NCBI GenBank assembly: GCA_910574015.1
Contig: CAJSYQ010000010.1
Coordinates: 37,974 to 101,973 of the forward strand
Origin: Eubacteriaceae bacterium
GTDB lineage: Bacteria; Bacillota; Clostridia; Lachnospirales; Lachnospiraceae
Direction: 5' to 3'
Length of the DNA stretch: 64,000 bases
The position numbers and the translations under genes were made by a program. The stretch's first letter is position 1. Each line of letters opens with the position of its first letter. This document shows positions 63,883 to 64,000 of the stretch, piece after piece. The notes beneath the pieces were generated by a model. It did not search any database and had not been told where the DNA came from. It saw only the letters and a list, made by a program, of their open reading frames with translations.

Positions 63883-64000
63883 ATTCTCCGTCTCCTCCTA
63901 ATATATAAGTGTAGGGTTTCAGTACCCAACAGCCAGTTGGGACTTCTCCCTCTCATTGTTTAAGCTGTATAATGATTAGGCATCGGTCTGACATTATTCT

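Noticed and set aside
63925..63941. Hairpin CCCAAC/GTTGGG in the leader of the oxidoreductase operon as a riboswitch
   Set aside because: Only six pairs, no conserved riboswitch core and no terminator after it.

Overview
The window looks like chromosomal DNA of a mid-GC gut Clostridia, most likely a Lachnospiraceae member. I infer this from the gene families: two-component regulators, Csp-like S8 peptidase, FapA/HD-GYP proteins, clustered glycan-utilisation genes without an ABC ATPase, a four-subunit 2-oxoacid:ferredoxin oxidoreductase, clean AGGAGG ribosome sites and Gram-positive lipoboxes. No rRNA, tRNA or CRISPR array was seen. Most genes are on the minus strand.

Left edge (1-6.6 kb): a partial OmpR-type response regulator coupled to hisC, an S8 peptidase whose ribosome site lies inside a terminator-like hairpin, and a two-gene unit of a 26-residue-repeat FapA protein and an HD-GYP response regulator.

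Centre left (6.7-30.9 kb): a large arabinan / arabino-oligosaccharide utilisation locus. It has two tandem GH43 enzymes (one lipoprotein, one secreted), a secreted GH43 with Ig-like repeats, a GH43 lipoprotein, a cytoplasmic GH43 and a GH51 arabinofuranosidase. Two ABC importers (two permease pairs, two binding proteins, one of about 1000 residues) flank a YIP1/NHL membrane protein and a DUF5696 protein. Extracellular enzymes would trim arabinan, the importers would take up oligomers and the cytoplasmic GH43/GH51 would release L-arabinose. No transporter ATPase is present, so a shared one elsewhere is inferred.

Centre (31-45.9 kb): a soluble GGDEF-EAL-LamG protein, a DUF4846 protein, an isochorismatase-family hydrolase, an acyl-ACP thioesterase, a PepSY protein, a HAMP histidine kinase/response regulator pair in one run with a fused amino-acid ABC importer, a DUF1538 fragment, a FlxA-like protein and an AgrC/AgrA-like pair. 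Then come decayed genes: the tail of an HD-GYP gene, and a wrecked M3 peptidase fused to an AraC regulator.

Right (46-64 kb): a GH2 glycosidase, a secreted LamG protein, and a PTS operon (Zn-dehydrogenase, DeoR regulator, mannitol-type EIICBA interrupted by an in-frame TAG, PfkB kinase, HPr with Lys at the usual Ser46 position, enzyme I). A lipoprotein is followed by an AT-rich island (HTH protein, short AraC protein, translationally coupled accessory ClpP) whose left side carries what looks like the 3' remnant of a group II intron. The window ends in an oxidoreductase operon with a trailing LysR gene.

All identities come from reading the sequence and remembered family features; nothing was searched.
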